This document shows, piece after piece, positions 30,291 through 40,358 of a DNA stretch of 64,000 nucleotides. Positions within the stretch are counted from its first letter, which is position 1. Each line of letters begins with the position of its first letter. This stretch comes from Immersiella caudata (taxonomy: Eukaryota; Ascomycota; Sordariomycetes; Sordariales; Lasiosphaeriaceae). The stretch is from assembly GCA_030512335.1 (NCBI GenBank), contig JAULSU010000002.1, forward strand, positions 1,488,001 to 1,552,000, read 5' to 3'. A program made the position numbers and the translations under genes. The notes under the pieces were generated by a model. The model saw nothing but the letters and a program-made list of their open reading frames with translations. It had not been told where the DNA came from and did not search any database.

Positions 30291-32199
30291 TCATACACCT
30301 CCATCACTCTCCACCGGGCCGATTTCCGTTGTGTTATCGACCCCTTCTCCTGATCCCACCTCCAAATTTATATCCCCAACACCCTGCCTCTCCTCCCCTC
30401 GTTTCGCACCCCCTCCACCCTCCCTCTCCCCAAACATTTCATCTTCATAAGCCCCACAAACATCATCCCAAGGAATCCACGCCCCTTTATCAGTCCAAAC
30501 CCCTCCTCTGCCCCCCCTAACATTCCACCTCCACCTCCTCCCCGCCTCTCCTTCCCCCTCCCCGTCCTCACTTACCACCCTCCCTCCTATCCTCGAGTAC
30601 GCCTCTAGCAACAGCCGTCCATACGGCCTGTACCACATTCCTTTCCACGTGTCTTCGAAGGATACACCCTCCGCGGATATCAAAACAGAGGGGATACTCC
30701 CCCTCGGGACAGCAACGTTTGTCATGAAAGGGACGTCGCCCCATGTTATTTCCTTCTTTAGTATTTCAAGCTGGGCTTGTAGCACACTCTCGTTTTCTCC
30801 GTCTTGAGGGTCAGGAGGGAGATCTTGGTCTTGTATCGGGTAATGTTTGAGTGGGGGGAGGAAGACTTTCTCGAAGGGGGAAAGGGAGGGGGAGAGTTCA
30901 GGTGGGAGGAGGAGGGGTGAAGTGTAGAGGTGGGAGGCAAGTTTGGAGGGGGAGATGGTGAGTGTGGGGGGGATGAAGGTTAAGGGGGTGATGTCGTTGG
31001 AGGTGAGGGGGGTGAGGGGTTGGAAGAGGCGGGATTCGTAGTCTAGGTGAATGCCAAGGTCAGGAGGGGGTGTGGTGGTTATGTCGGTGGTGGGGTTGTG
31101 GAGGGGGATGGGTTGATTGTAGAGGATGTTGGTTATGGTGTTGGAGAGCTGGGCGAAGGGTGAGTTGGAGTAGTTTCGTCTGGTCAGTTCCTGGTCGAGG
31201 AAGAGCCGGTCCCAGAGTGTTGATTCATCGAGGTTTGGTTCAGCGCTTGTTTCCGACGCTGTGACGGATGTTTTGAGGAAGGATGCAACGTCCTTAACGT
31301 TGCCCATGAATGCGCCTGGTGCAAGATATCGCGGTCGAGTAAACTTGGCTTCCAAAAGAGTCTCCTTTTGGAGTGTTCCGTAAATATCTCGAGGCAGCGA
31401 GGACTCTGGTAAGGCCTCCAAGTCGGTCGTATTGCAGTACCCGTAGAGGCGTCTCTTTCCAGCAGGAAACAGAACCCTTTGATGGAGGTCCAGGTCTGGG
31501 TATTTCCTTGCCAGTTTCTGATCAGCCGCCTCCCCGTGCTGAAGAAATCGTCTGACGGTGATGTCTGCCGGCAGCTGGGTCAAAGTGTTTCTCCCCAGCC
31601 ACATGACAAGATCTCCATCCTCGACATGGCTGCGATAATCGGATATTGCCCACAGTGCTCGTTCGAAGATGTTGGTGGCGCCCAGGGGTATATCCACCAT
31701 TCCCGTATACCCAATCAACACTGGCGGCGGATACCCCTGAACGGCTGCCGAGAATAGCGTTTTGCAAAGATCCGCGCCCTTCTCGCGACTGTCGACAAAG
31801 AGGTGGAATCGAGGACGGTGCCAAGTTTGGTTGATGGGCACCGCCGCATCGCTGAGATTGTCTGTGTAATGACTTGCTGTCCAAAGAAACTGAGCCAAGA
31901 TGGTTGACCACCGGGGACCAAGGGAGAGGGTATGCAAATTGAACTGCTCCTCGACGTTTGTAAGTTTCTTGCAGTGGCCGGTTGGGTGTGACCGTGTTTT
32001 CTCCTTAAGAGGTAGAGTAATTGCAAGCTGGAAGGAATACAGCTTTACTCACTGGAGAGGACAAGAGAACAAGAGAAGCGCACCCCGCAACCAGGAGGAT
32101 TACTATAGCAATTCTCTGCCTCCGTGGCCCAAGTGATGCGGCCAGGAGAGCTAGAAAGCCGTGAGCGGCTTTGCAAACCTGTGCTCTATGAGCAGACAT
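30291..32199 (-). CDS. PLOD1-3-like glycosyltransferase-domain protein, type II membrane
   Basis: Predicted Golgi/ER lumenal glycosyltransferase-like protein. Exon 1 (32053-32199) encodes MSAHRAQVCK and a single anchor helix (IAIVILLVAGCASLVLL, about residues 30-46). Exon 2 (to 30291) follows an 85-nt intron; an alternative acceptor (49-nt intron) also keeps the frame and adds 12 residues. Total about 607 residues. The lumenal part starts with LHTLSLGPRWSTILAQFLW, then TWHRPRFHLFVDSREKGADL and GYPPPVLIGYTGMVD, and a DGDLVMWLGRN stretch resembling the acidic metal/sugar-nucleotide motif of glycosyltransferases. I relate it to the glycosyltransferase domain of PLOD (procollagen lysyl hydroxylase) proteins; no dioxygenase domain is present. 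Substrate unknown. The last 60 residues are Gly/Glu-rich and look disordered. Confidence 0.65.
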
Positions 32200-32789
32200 A
32201 TTCCAAGACGCGACTTGACCGTAAGGTTGACATCTGTTTGACGAGATTTCAGTGCTCGTGTTGCGTAGGAGGTATGTTGAAATTTCCACATAGCAGAACT
32301 AACAACGGAATATCAAGTATGCAAAGGAAAACTGAGGGTAAAAAGTCAAGAGCGTTCCATAGGTACTGTCAGCAGGGGCGCTTCCTCAGGGGATCGGCCC
32401 GAGATCGGGTCCCGACAGATGGGACATGGTTATAAAATGCGCAATACTCGTCCTGAGAAATTTGCTCGAGAATTGGTTGCAATATGAGAGGTAGGTGAGA
32501 GATGTTTTGTGCCACCTGCCACCCTGTCGGGCCTTGGGAGGGTAAACATGAGGAACGGAAGAATCAGCACTCTGTGCGGGAGATAAGACGTTACACCGAA
32601 TGCGTCGCTGTGTGACGAGTTTGCCTGAAGACGTCACTTTCCTCCAGGCGACAAGCAGAATGGCGCTGCCTTCTCAATCGCACTAGCTGTCCCCTCGCAG
32701 TTGTTGGCAGAACGTCAATTCCAACAGATGATCGAGCCAAAATTCTTTGTTGGGGCTGAAGCTGATCAGTGGCGCAATTGGCGACGACA
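32200..32789. promoter_or_regulatory. Intergenic: upstream region of the glycosyltransferase-domain gene
   Basis: It lies between two minus-strand genes and carries the COG7 3' UTR and the promoter of the downstream gene. The frame of the glycosyltransferase exon stays open to an upstream methionine (32289), but that extension is not needed for the membrane anchor. Confidence 0.55.
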
Positions 32790-33932
32790 TCATATACCGC
32801 TCCTCAACTTCTGAAGTTGACTGATCAACCCATAGCCACCATACCCCTTGCTCTCTGACTGCCCATTATCGGTCTCTCCGCCTTTCCTCGAACTCGCCTC
32901 CCCTTCCGGCTTTCCCCCATCTCTGCGTGACGCCTGCTCCGCCTCCCGTAACAAATCCCTATGCCTCTCCTCCACCATCATCGCTAAACTGTTAATAAAC
33001 TTCGCCCTCCCCTTCTCCTCCGCTGTGCCCTTCCACACCACACTCAACTCCTTCAGCTCCTCAATCCTTTTCGCCGCATCTTCAATCCCCTTTACCGGAT
33101 CTGGCCCCTTCAAAACCCCCGCAATCTCATCCCTCAACCTTTGAAGCACCTGCTGCCCCTTCTCCTCGGTGCTGTGATTCTCCCCACCCGCATCAGGAGC
33201 CGACACAGACAAGAACGAGCTGCTCACTGAAACCTCCGAGGGCGGAAACACAAACTCCATAGCCTCCCCAAATGTCTTGATGACCGACTCAAGACGAGAG
33301 CGCACGAGCGTGAGGGTCCGCAGCTGAGAGATGTAAGTCGGTTCATCTGGTGTGACGGCTGTCTTGGTCTCCCCGGTTGCGTCATCGGTGGCTGTGGCTG
33401 GGGGTACCTCTGCCGCTATCGCTGCGGCTGCTACGACGGACATGCGCCGTTGGTGAATGGGAGATGAGCGGCTCTCCCCGGAAGTGTCTGGGAGGCCGCC
33501 GGGGACGAACTTTGCGATGTCATCCTGGAGACCCTCGGTCAGGGCTTCTGAGAGGCCTAGGGTTTCGCCTCGGAGGAGCTCGACCTCGTAGGCTAGACGG
33601 CTACCGCTGCGGAGGATTTCATCGGTGAGCTGGGTGAGGGTATTGGTGAGTCTGGTGGTGTGAGCGTTGAGCTGGGAAAGGGAGGACTGGGCCTGGATGG
33701 AGAGGTCGGCGAGAGGCACGGCGCCCGGGGCGGGGCGGGAGGAGGTTGCTAGGGGCGGAAGAGTGGCGTTTAGATAGGCGGCGGGGTCAAATGATGGGCT
33801 TAGGAAGGAGTGCAGGAACGGATCGGCCACATGGGTCGACTTGGGCTGGATGGACTGTAATGGCGCTTGCTGTCGTTTCCCCAACACTGTGCTGTTCCCT
33901 CGCCGCCGGCCGGGTTTGGCATCCCAAGCCAT
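32790..33932 (-). CDS. COG7: Conserved oligomeric Golgi complex subunit 7 (fungal Cog7)
   Basis: Lobe B subunit of the COG tethering complex, which captures vesicles for retrograde traffic within the Golgi and so maintains glycosyltransferase localisation. Single exon, 380 residues, the short fungal form. Diagnostic stretches are FLSPSFDPAAYLNATLPPLA (about 43-62), SIQAQSSLSQLNAHTTRLTN (about 77-96), LTDEILRSGSRLAYEVELLR GE and VRSRLESVIKTFGEAMEFV, followed by a C-terminal helical region with VVWKGTAEEKGRAKFI. The first 35 residues (MAWDAKPGRRRGN and on) look unlike the family start and may come from an unrecognised upstream exon arrangement. No methionine offers a better start inside the conserved part. 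Confidence 0.87.
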   Translation of the reverse strand: MAWDAKPGRRRGNSTVLGKRQQAPLQSIQPKSTHVADPFLHSFLSPSFDPAAYLNATLPPLATSSRPAPGAVPLADLSIQAQSSLSQLNAHTTRLTNTLTQLTDEILRSGSRLAYEVELLRGETLGLSEALTEGLQDDIAKFVPGGLPDTSGESRSSPIHQRRMSVVAAAAIAAEVPPATATDDATGETKTAVTPDEPTYISQLRTLTLVRSRLESVIKTFGEAMEFVFPPSEVSVSSSFLSVSAPDAGGENHSTEEKGQQVLQRLRDEIAGVLKGPDPVKGIEDAAKRIEELKELSVVWKGTAEEKGRAKFINSLAMMVEERHRDLLREAEQASRRDGGKPEGEASSRKGGETDNGQSESKGYGGYGLISQLQKLRSGI

Positions 33933-35494
33933 TTTATTTCTTGAGTCGCAAAGCCAAACCTCAATTCAGCTGCTTGGGTCGATGTGCTCGTAAATGGTCA
34001 GCCGCGAGAGGGTCGATGGTGGGGTCTAGTTCACGTGCTGTGGCAGCCGTTGCGAACGGCGAGTTCCACCGCTAATGGACGTTGACGTTGAAGATTGAGC
34101 AAGTCATTCATGCAGACCGGATAACCCTAACCCTCACTGCCATTTTGCCCCCATCTCCAGTGTGAACACCCATTTCATGAGGGTTCAATTAACAAGTTAT
34201 CATATCCATCCAATTCTTGTACTCTTCCATTGCATCTGTTAGCTGTCATGGCGCATCCTCGTTGACTCTCCACGGGGAAAGATGGGTTGGCCTTCGCACC
34301 AAGTGGGGCCCAGTGTTCAACCCATGTCCCTGCAGCACTTCAACACCAGCGTCAACTCCACCGCTAGTTGAACTGGGCTGACCACCTTAATGGAACGACA
34401 CCTGATCCTTAGGTAGCTTTCATCTCATATCGGTGCAATTTTGCTTCCCCTGACAGAAATGGTATGGTCCAAGTCCGCCGGGGGTGGAGCCATAGAACGG
34501 CCGCAACGCCTCGATTCTTCGAGTGCTCGTCTGCGAGTCACAGGGACATTGAGAGAATTCATTGGGGAGCTTAGTGCAGTGGTTGAGCAGCCACAGAGAT
34601 GCCACTAGACTGGATCAACGAAGATTGTTTGACAACGCTTGTGGGTGACTCTTTCATCTGCTGTCAGCAGCCCTGCCGAAATCCCCCACCAAGCTAAGGT
34701 ACCTAGGAAGGTAAATTGGATTGGCTCCCGTCCTCTCAACCTCAGCCTTACCGCTCGAAACCAAGCTTCCATCGCGGAATAAAGCAACTGCCTCGATTGG
34801 CCGTTGAGATCTAACGCACTATACTTGGGCAATTCGTCTGCATTGTTTGTGTCATCACTTTCGAAACCTAAATGACAGCCTCGGCGTCGAGGAAACCACC
34901 ACCTGCGGTTTCCCCACCATTGGTGCTGCTGCCTTGCCGCACAGTCGCCCACCCACCTTGACTGCTCATCATTGGACTCACTTGGTCAATCCACTTCTAT
35001 CAGGCTGCTTCTAGACGAGCACCGCTACCTTATTTTCTACGACGTGATCATTGACACATTCGAAGAGAGAGCTCTTTTCTCGTTGTGGCCGGCGGCAGCA
35101 GATCGTAGGATGAGCCCCTCCCGTACGCTTCGCACCCAGGAACCTTAAGGTCATAGGGCTGGCCCTCCGCACTCGGCCGTGGATGCTTCGGGCGAAACTT
35201 TGAAGAACGAAGGTGAATAGAGTTGCTCCACGGCAGTTCCGGGTTTTCGAATTCCCTTCCGAACACCCTCTTCCCCAAGCATTCACTTCTTCTTTTCACT
35301 CAGCCCACCCCTCCGCTCCACACCGCTGACGACAACATCCAGCGAGAACCTACCTCCCCCACTGCCCACATTACCTTGTCCTTTGCGCGGACTAATTTTC
35401 TTTTTTCCCCATCCTGTCGCCGTCTTCACACGCCTCTCACTTCGACGCCTGCGCATCCCGAGGTACGAACAAACGGAATCTCGGGGCTGCCAAA
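33933..35494. promoter_or_regulatory. Divergent promoter region COG7 / PARP-E2 gene
   Basis: The interval of 1.56 kb has no recognisable gene. The right end (35,280-35,494) is strongly C/T-rich, as expected of a leader for the gene at 35,495. It contains a telomere-like element, listed separately. Confidence 0.55.
34123..34134. repeat. Interstitial telomere-like motif (AACCCT)2
   Basis: AACCCTAACCCT is two units of the TTAGGG telomere repeat seen from the C-strand, about 190 bases upstream of the COG7 ATG. In ascomycetes such telobox motifs are binding sites for Myb-type factors such as Tbf1; its role here is inference. Confidence 0.5.
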
Positions 35495-38400
35495 ATGTGT
35501 CTCGAGAAGTTGAAAACCGACATCTTGGCTGCCACGAAAAAGGTCGCGTCTGGCAGCCTCAGCGGCGTAACTTCGCTTTCGACAGTCTCGGATGGCGAGT
35601 TCACCTTAACCTACCGTCACGAGCGGATGCCCCGTGGCATCCGCATCCACGCCGTTGCCCAGGACCCCAGCGAGTACCCAGAGGACAAGTTTATGCTGTT
35701 CCCCGACGAAAACGCGCAGCAACTCTTCGCCGAGGATCAGACAGCTTACCAGTTGGTTGTCGACACCATTCAGAACACGCAGGATTTCCTATTCGCCATG
35801 AGCGTCTACGAAATGGTCACCGAGCTCTCCAAGCAGCTCAACAAGTCATTCAAGGAATCGAAGGCGAAGGCAGGCGAAGACGATGAAGATTCCGAGGATG
35901 CGATCAATAGCGACTTTTCTGGTGACGAGGACGGTGACGACTTCGACGACGACGATGACTACGCCGCACTCGAGGACGATGCTTTCGGCCTCGCCTACCG
36001 CCCGCAGGCCGGCAGCCATATGACTTCTGTCAAGAACGTGGAGCCAATATGCCGTCGCGTCAGGGCCGATTTGCGCCAGGTGCGGCAGGCAGGGTACAAG
36101 GTCGGACTCTTGGACGCTCTGGGTCGGGACAGTCACTGTGGCATCATCTCCATTTCGATACGCGTCAGCAAGCTTGGCTTATCGGACGAGGCTCTCGAGG
36201 CTTGGGATGTCGAGAAGGACGATTTCTTGGTTCTTCTCATCCGTTACGAGGACAAGTACGAGCCTCTGGCTGATATCATCTCAAGACCCGCCTCAAGCAG
36301 CCGGGTCGTCTTCCGGGTCGGAAAGTGCAAGCAGTACAAACCGTCTATGAACGAAGCCATGGCGGCTTTTGCAAGCACCAAACACGTCAAAGGACCACAC
36401 GGCCCCCCTGAGGTTGTTCAAAGTACGAGCACACATGCGGACGCGTTCCACAAAGTCTTGGTTTCCAACTCGCTAGACCAGTTCATGAACGACAGCTTCA
36501 TTTCCTTGCTCAAGATCCGCGAAACAATGTCGGTTTCGTGGGACGCAGCAAACGAACATCTCATCAAGAAAACTGGCCTAGGTATTGCCTATAGCAGAGG
36601 CATAGCCGAGTACCCCGAGGAGGTGTTTGATGCTATTGCTCTAGACGACAGCCATTACCTACTACGTGACGACCATCTGATAGACAATGACCTTGCAGAC
36701 CAGCGCAGCTTCCCGCTGGTAGCCGCGCAGTTTGCCATCCGGTATTTCGTCAAGTGCACTGAGTACTGCCTGAGGTGCCACCGCCGGCTTGGCAAGGAGT
36801 TTGAGGCTATTCGTCCGTACGTCTGCTCCGAGCCTCTGTGCCTGTTCCAGTACTTGAACATGGGGTTTGGACCGAGCATTGAACACGAGATCACCACTCA
36901 GCCATACGTCGTCGACCTGCTCGTGAGCCTGTGTTATGCTGCCATTCAGCCCTACGGAGCACCAATGCACGGGCAAGCAGCTGCCGCCAGCTCAAACCCG
37001 GCTGATCTCAATCCTGGACAGACAACGCTTCCGATCCGCTCACTACCGGTTGGTCTCCGTCTTCGGGTGCCCGACTTTTACCAAAGATCCGCATCATCTA
37101 TTCCCCCGCTCGCAGCGCACCGCTCAGGAACGAAGTTGGTGTTCGGAGTCAACCAAGGTCTAGAGCTGGACGCTCGATTGGCGGTCGGTACATGGGTTGC
37201 GCTCCGAATCCCAACCCAAAGCACGGTCTACCATGCGGTGATCACGGAGGTCCATCCGTCCAGCAAATCGGTATTTATCGAGGAAATGGCCCGGTCTGCA
37301 CGCAGCTGGGGTACAGGAATATACAATCCCATGAACGGTGCTATTCGAAACCAGCCAGCGCAACCGATACCTGCGATAGGAGAAGACTTCTTGGAATCAG
37401 ACGTCGAGGTCTTTTTCTACGACACCGATTTCGACGGACTTTATGCCGATAACAAGGGCTATGCGATGCGTCATATTCTTGATACGCTCCCGTCGGTCCT
37501 CCACATGGAGGCATATCTCAACAGCCATCCTCACACCACTCTTCGGTCCATGCGAAATGTGTCACCGGCGGCCGCATGTCTCCTTCAATGGATTGTGTCC
37601 TCAAACCGGTCTTGCATCTACCAGATTGACCGCACCCGGAATGTGATCACGAGTGCGGGAATTGAGAAAGTCAGCGTTGGCAGGGGTAGAGACCGTGAAG
37701 AGGAGCGCATCCCCGGCATGGACGGATGGGTGCAGTTTCGATTCGCCCAGGGGTCACCAGACAAGGAGCTGAGATTCAAGCGAGCGCTCCAGGAAGTAGC
37801 CGCACGTACGAGTATCGCAAACTACCCGACAATATTTGCATGGCACGGGAGTGGTCTTGCCAACTGGCACTCCATTGTGCGAACGGGACTGGACTTCAAG
37901 GACACACGATGTGGTCGTGCCTTTGGACATGGGGTTTACTTCAGTCCGCTTTACCAGACAAGCCTCGGTTACGCAGGTATTGGGGCGCAGGCTTGGCCGC
38001 ACTCGGATCTCTCAATCAGCACTTGCATGAGCCTCAACGAGATTGTCAACGCGCCAACCGAGTTTGTGTCTAGGAACCCTCACTACGTCGTAAACCAGCT
38101 TGACTGGCACCAGTGTCGCTACCTTTTTGTCAGATGCGGAACGGCGCTGGGCCAAGCAACCCAGCAGGACACTACGAAAACGGCATCGACTTCTGCCCCT
38201 GTCTCCAAAGGTCCATATCACAACCAGCCATCATGCGCTACAGTCATGGGACCAGATAACAAAGAGCTGAAAATACCCTTATCGGCCATTCCTTTCCGGC
38301 ATGTGGGTCCCGGAGCGGGCAAGCGAGCGCAGACGTCGAAGAGGGATCTCAACGAGTTTGGTGACGATAGCAGCGATGACGAAGATGAGGATACGGTTTT

Positions 38401-39232
38401 ACTGTACTCTGATGAAGACGCCAGCCCACCAGAGAGCCCGCCGCCGAGCAAACGACTAACGACTGAGGATTCCATGGCGAAATCACGGGTATCCTCCAAA
38501 CTTTCCAACCTCGTAAAGCGGTTCAAGCTGGGCAAGAACAAAAGCGAAAATGCACTGCCCCCCTCGCCCGCCCCGACAGAGAAGAGTCTCACCGATTTTG
38601 AACCGAGAACACTCAACTGGTCTTCTCTGCCCCAGCTTCAGGAACCGACCTTTTCCAACACCATGGCGACCCAGGCACTCGCGCGCGAGCTGAAGAAGCT
38701 GCAGGCAGTCCAGTCCAAAACACCGTCCCACGAACTGGGCTGGTACATCGATTTTGACCGAATAGACAACGTCTACCACTGGATCGTCGAGCTGCACACG
38801 TTTGACAAGTCCATACCACTTGCTCAAGACATGAAGACGATCGGCATCACTTCGATCGTGCTGGAGATACGATTTCCCAAGGACTTTCCCATGCAACCGC
38901 CGTTTATCCGCGTGATCCGTCCGCGTTTCTTGCCATTCATGGGCGGAGGCGGTGGCCATGTTACCGGTGGCGGCGCCATGTGCATGGAACTTCTGACCAA
39001 CACGGGATGGAGTCCTGCCAACAGCATGGAGAGCGTGCTGCTTCAGGTACGACTGGCTATGTCTAACTTGGAACCGCGCCCTGCACGAATCGAGTCAGCT
39101 GTCAGCAAAGCGCGAGCGTCGGGCGATTACACGGTGGGGGAGGCCATTGAGGCTTATGCTCGAGCGGTGAAAACGCATGGATGGGCTCTTCCACCAGACT
39201 TTAGAGCTACTGCGAATCAGGGTCTGCTTTGA
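35495..39232 (+). CDS. PARP catalytic domain fused to UBE2Q-like ubiquitin E2
   Basis: Single-exon 1,245-residue fusion protein. After an N-terminal region with an acidic tract (about 126-162) there is a possible zinc site, C425-x2-C428-x15-C444-x4-C449. The ADP-ribosyltransferase core lies around residues 765-880: H784 in FAWHGSGLANWHSIVRTGLD, Y815 in GHGVYFSPLY, and, where canonical PARPs have Glu, H863 in NPHYVV. A second acidic and basic linker (about 950-1,040) leads to a C-terminal E2 of the UBE2Q type: ITSIVLEIRFPKDFPMQPPF, GGHVTGGGAMCMELL with predicted catalytic C1163, then NTGWSPANSMESVLLQVRLA. PARP-E2 fusions are known in filamentous fungi. The non-Glu triad predicts mono-ADP-ribosylation or inactivity, as in PARP16. 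Linking ADP-ribosylation to ubiquitin transfer is inference. Confidence 0.9.
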   Translation: MCLEKLKTDILAATKKVASGSLSGVTSLSTVSDGEFTLTYRHERMPRGIRIHAVAQDPSEYPEDKFMLFPDENAQQLFAEDQTAYQLVVDTIQNTQDFLFAMSVYEMVTELSKQLNKSFKESKAKAGEDDEDSEDAINSDFSGDEDGDDFDDDDDYAALEDDAFGLAYRPQAGSHMTSVKNVEPICRRVRADLRQVRQAGYKVGLLDALGRDSHCGIISISIRVSKLGLSDEALEAWDVEKDDFLVLLIRYEDKYEPLADIISRPASSSRVVFRVGKCKQYKPSMNEAMAAFASTKHVKGPHGPPEVVQSTSTHADAFHKVLVSNSLDQFMNDSFISLLKIRETMSVSWDAANEHLIKKTGLGIAYSRGIAEYPEEVFDAIALDDSHYLLRDDHLIDNDLADQRSFPLVAAQFAIRYFVKCTEYCLRCHRRLGKEFEAIRPYVCSEPLCLFQYLNMGFGPSIEHEITTQPYVVDLLVSLCYAAIQPYGAPMHGQAAAASSNPADLNPGQTTLPIRSLPVGLRLRVPDFYQRSASSIPPLAAHRSGTKLVFGVNQGLELDARLAVGTWVALRIPTQSTVYHAVITEVHPSSKSVFIEEMARSARSWGTGIYNPMNGAIRNQPAQPIPAIGEDFLESDVEVFFYDTDFDGLYADNKGYAMRHILDTLPSVLHMEAYLNSHPHTTLRSMRNVSPAAACLLQWIVSSNRSCIYQIDRTRNVITSAGIEKVSVGRGRDREEERIPGMDGWVQFRFAQGSPDKELRFKRALQEVAARTSIANYPTIFAWHGSGLANWHSIVRTGLDFKDTRCGRAFGHGVYFSPLYQTSLGYAGIGAQAWPHSDLSISTCMSLNEIVNAPTEFVSRNPHYVVNQLDWHQCRYLFVRCGTALGQATQQDTTKTASTSAPVSKGPYHNQPSCATVMGPDNKELKIPLSAIPFRHVGPGAGKRAQTSKRDLNEFGDDSSDDEDEDTVLLYSDEDASPPESPPPSKRLTTEDSMAKSRVSSKLSNLVKRFKLGKNKSENALPPSPAPTEKSLTDFEPRTLNWSSLPQLQEPTFSNTMATQALARELKKLQAVQSKTPSHELGWYIDFDRIDNVYHWIVELHTFDKSIPLAQDMKTIGITSIVLEIRFPKDFPMQPPFIRVIRPRFLPFMGGGGGHVTGGGAMCMELLTNTGWSPANSMESVLLQVRLAMSNLEPRPARIESAVSKARASGDYTVGEAIEAYARAVKTHGWALPPDFRATANQGLL

Positions 39233-39739
39233 TCGGGCGCTGGATGGATATTTGACGCACCGGACAAGGAGAAAGCACCATGGGATAGCGGCATCGTATT
39301 GAGGTTTGGCGTTTGGAATGGACACCTGATTCGGATGGGTTCAGAAGGGCTAGGAGCGCACAAACCGGAGACAGGGGCAATTTGCATTGGAGAATACCAG
39401 AGGGGACACTCGGTATAGGCCCAGCGTAATGTATTCTAGTACTTGGCATGTCGTAGAGCGCGAAATGAGTTTGCAGCAAAATACTGTCTCGGACGTGACT
39501 GAAGCTGACGTGCCAACTGAATAAAAAGGGGTACAAAAACAACCGACCCCACAGCAACCCGCCCCCACCATCCGGGACGTGGGGAGAAAACTTGAAGAAA
39601 TGAGCCGAATGGCTGCGTCTCAGCGGAGCTGCGAAAGTAGGCCCAGGCAACCCACCGCCCCGCAAGCAAATGGAAGAGAGAGGAAGAACAAGGCAAAAAT
39701 AGAAGGGTCAACAACTTGAGTGGGAGTTGCTGAAAATTA
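39233..39739. other. Intergenic, PARP-E2 3' end to tRNA-Leu
   Basis: It holds the 3' UTR of the PARP-E2 gene and the terminator of the minus-strand tRNA. Nothing else is seen. Confidence 0.6.
39733..39736 (-). terminator. Pol III terminator of tRNA-Leu
   Basis: Four T on the minus strand beginning three bases after the tRNA discriminator base. Confidence 0.65.
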
Positions 39740-39833
39740 TGACGGTGACGAGATTCGAACTCGCGCGGTTTCCCACTGCGGATCAGGTTTAGGGTACCTA
39801 AACACAGCGCATTAACCACTCTGCCACACCGCC
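39740..39833 (-). tRNA. tRNA-Leu (anticodon TAG) with 15-nt intron
   Basis: Minus-strand 94-nt gene. Acceptor GGCGGTG pairs with CACCGTC (one G-U), discriminator A. The D arm contains GCAGAGTGGTTAATGC. Anticodon stem CTGTG/CGCAG encloses a 7-nt loop plus a 15-nt intron (39782-39796) one base 3' of the anticodon. The intron contains CTAAA, complementary to TTTAG around the anticodon, the standard geometry for tRNA splicing endonuclease. The long variable arm (TGGGAAACC region) and the T arm with GTTCGAATC fit a type II tRNA. TAG reads CUA codons and is Leu-specific. Confidence 0.92.
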
Positions 39834-40358
39834 TTTTTAATGTTTCAAGCTGCAGGATTTGTTCCTTATGGAGTTTGGTTGGGGGTGGCGAAAACGACAT
39901 TAAGGCAGGCAGTTGAGTTTCGTCTTTGGTTGCGGGATGCGGGACTCAGAGCTGGCGGTCTATATCGCGCTTGCAATCCAGGGAAGAAATTGCATTTGAT
40001 TTTTTCTTTCGAAGAGAATTTGACCTTCGTCTCGCCCGGGCCAGCGGATTAAGTCTTCAATCAAGTTTCTCAGCTCCAGGGCACCCCAACTTCACCATTG
40101 CACATGCAAACCGTCCCAACCCAGCTGAGGCGGACCCACACCCCCACCCCCACCACGAAATCCCAGCGCAGAGTCCCACTAGCTGCCGCCCCAACGCCGA
40201 ATAACCATGATCAAAAAAATAATTCATAACGCCTTCAAGCCCACCACCACCACACCTCTTCAAACTCACTTTCCGGCACCACTAAAAAACATCTATACGC
40301 CCTACATGAAAACTCTCAAACATCCAACCGAATTTCTCATCCCCTCTCCCCTCCCAAA
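39834..40358. promoter_or_regulatory. Divergent upstream region tRNA-Leu / RIX7
   Basis: The interval of 525 bases holds the RIX7 promoter. The last 150 bases are C- and A-rich with few G, as expected of a fungal leader. No gene is seen. Confidence 0.55.

Noticed and set aside
32026..32052. 25-nt intron in the glycosyltransferase-domain gene (GTGAGT to TTCCAG)
   Set aside because: The phase is correct but 25 nt is too short for a fungal spliceosomal intron; 49- or 85-nt alternatives with the same phase exist.
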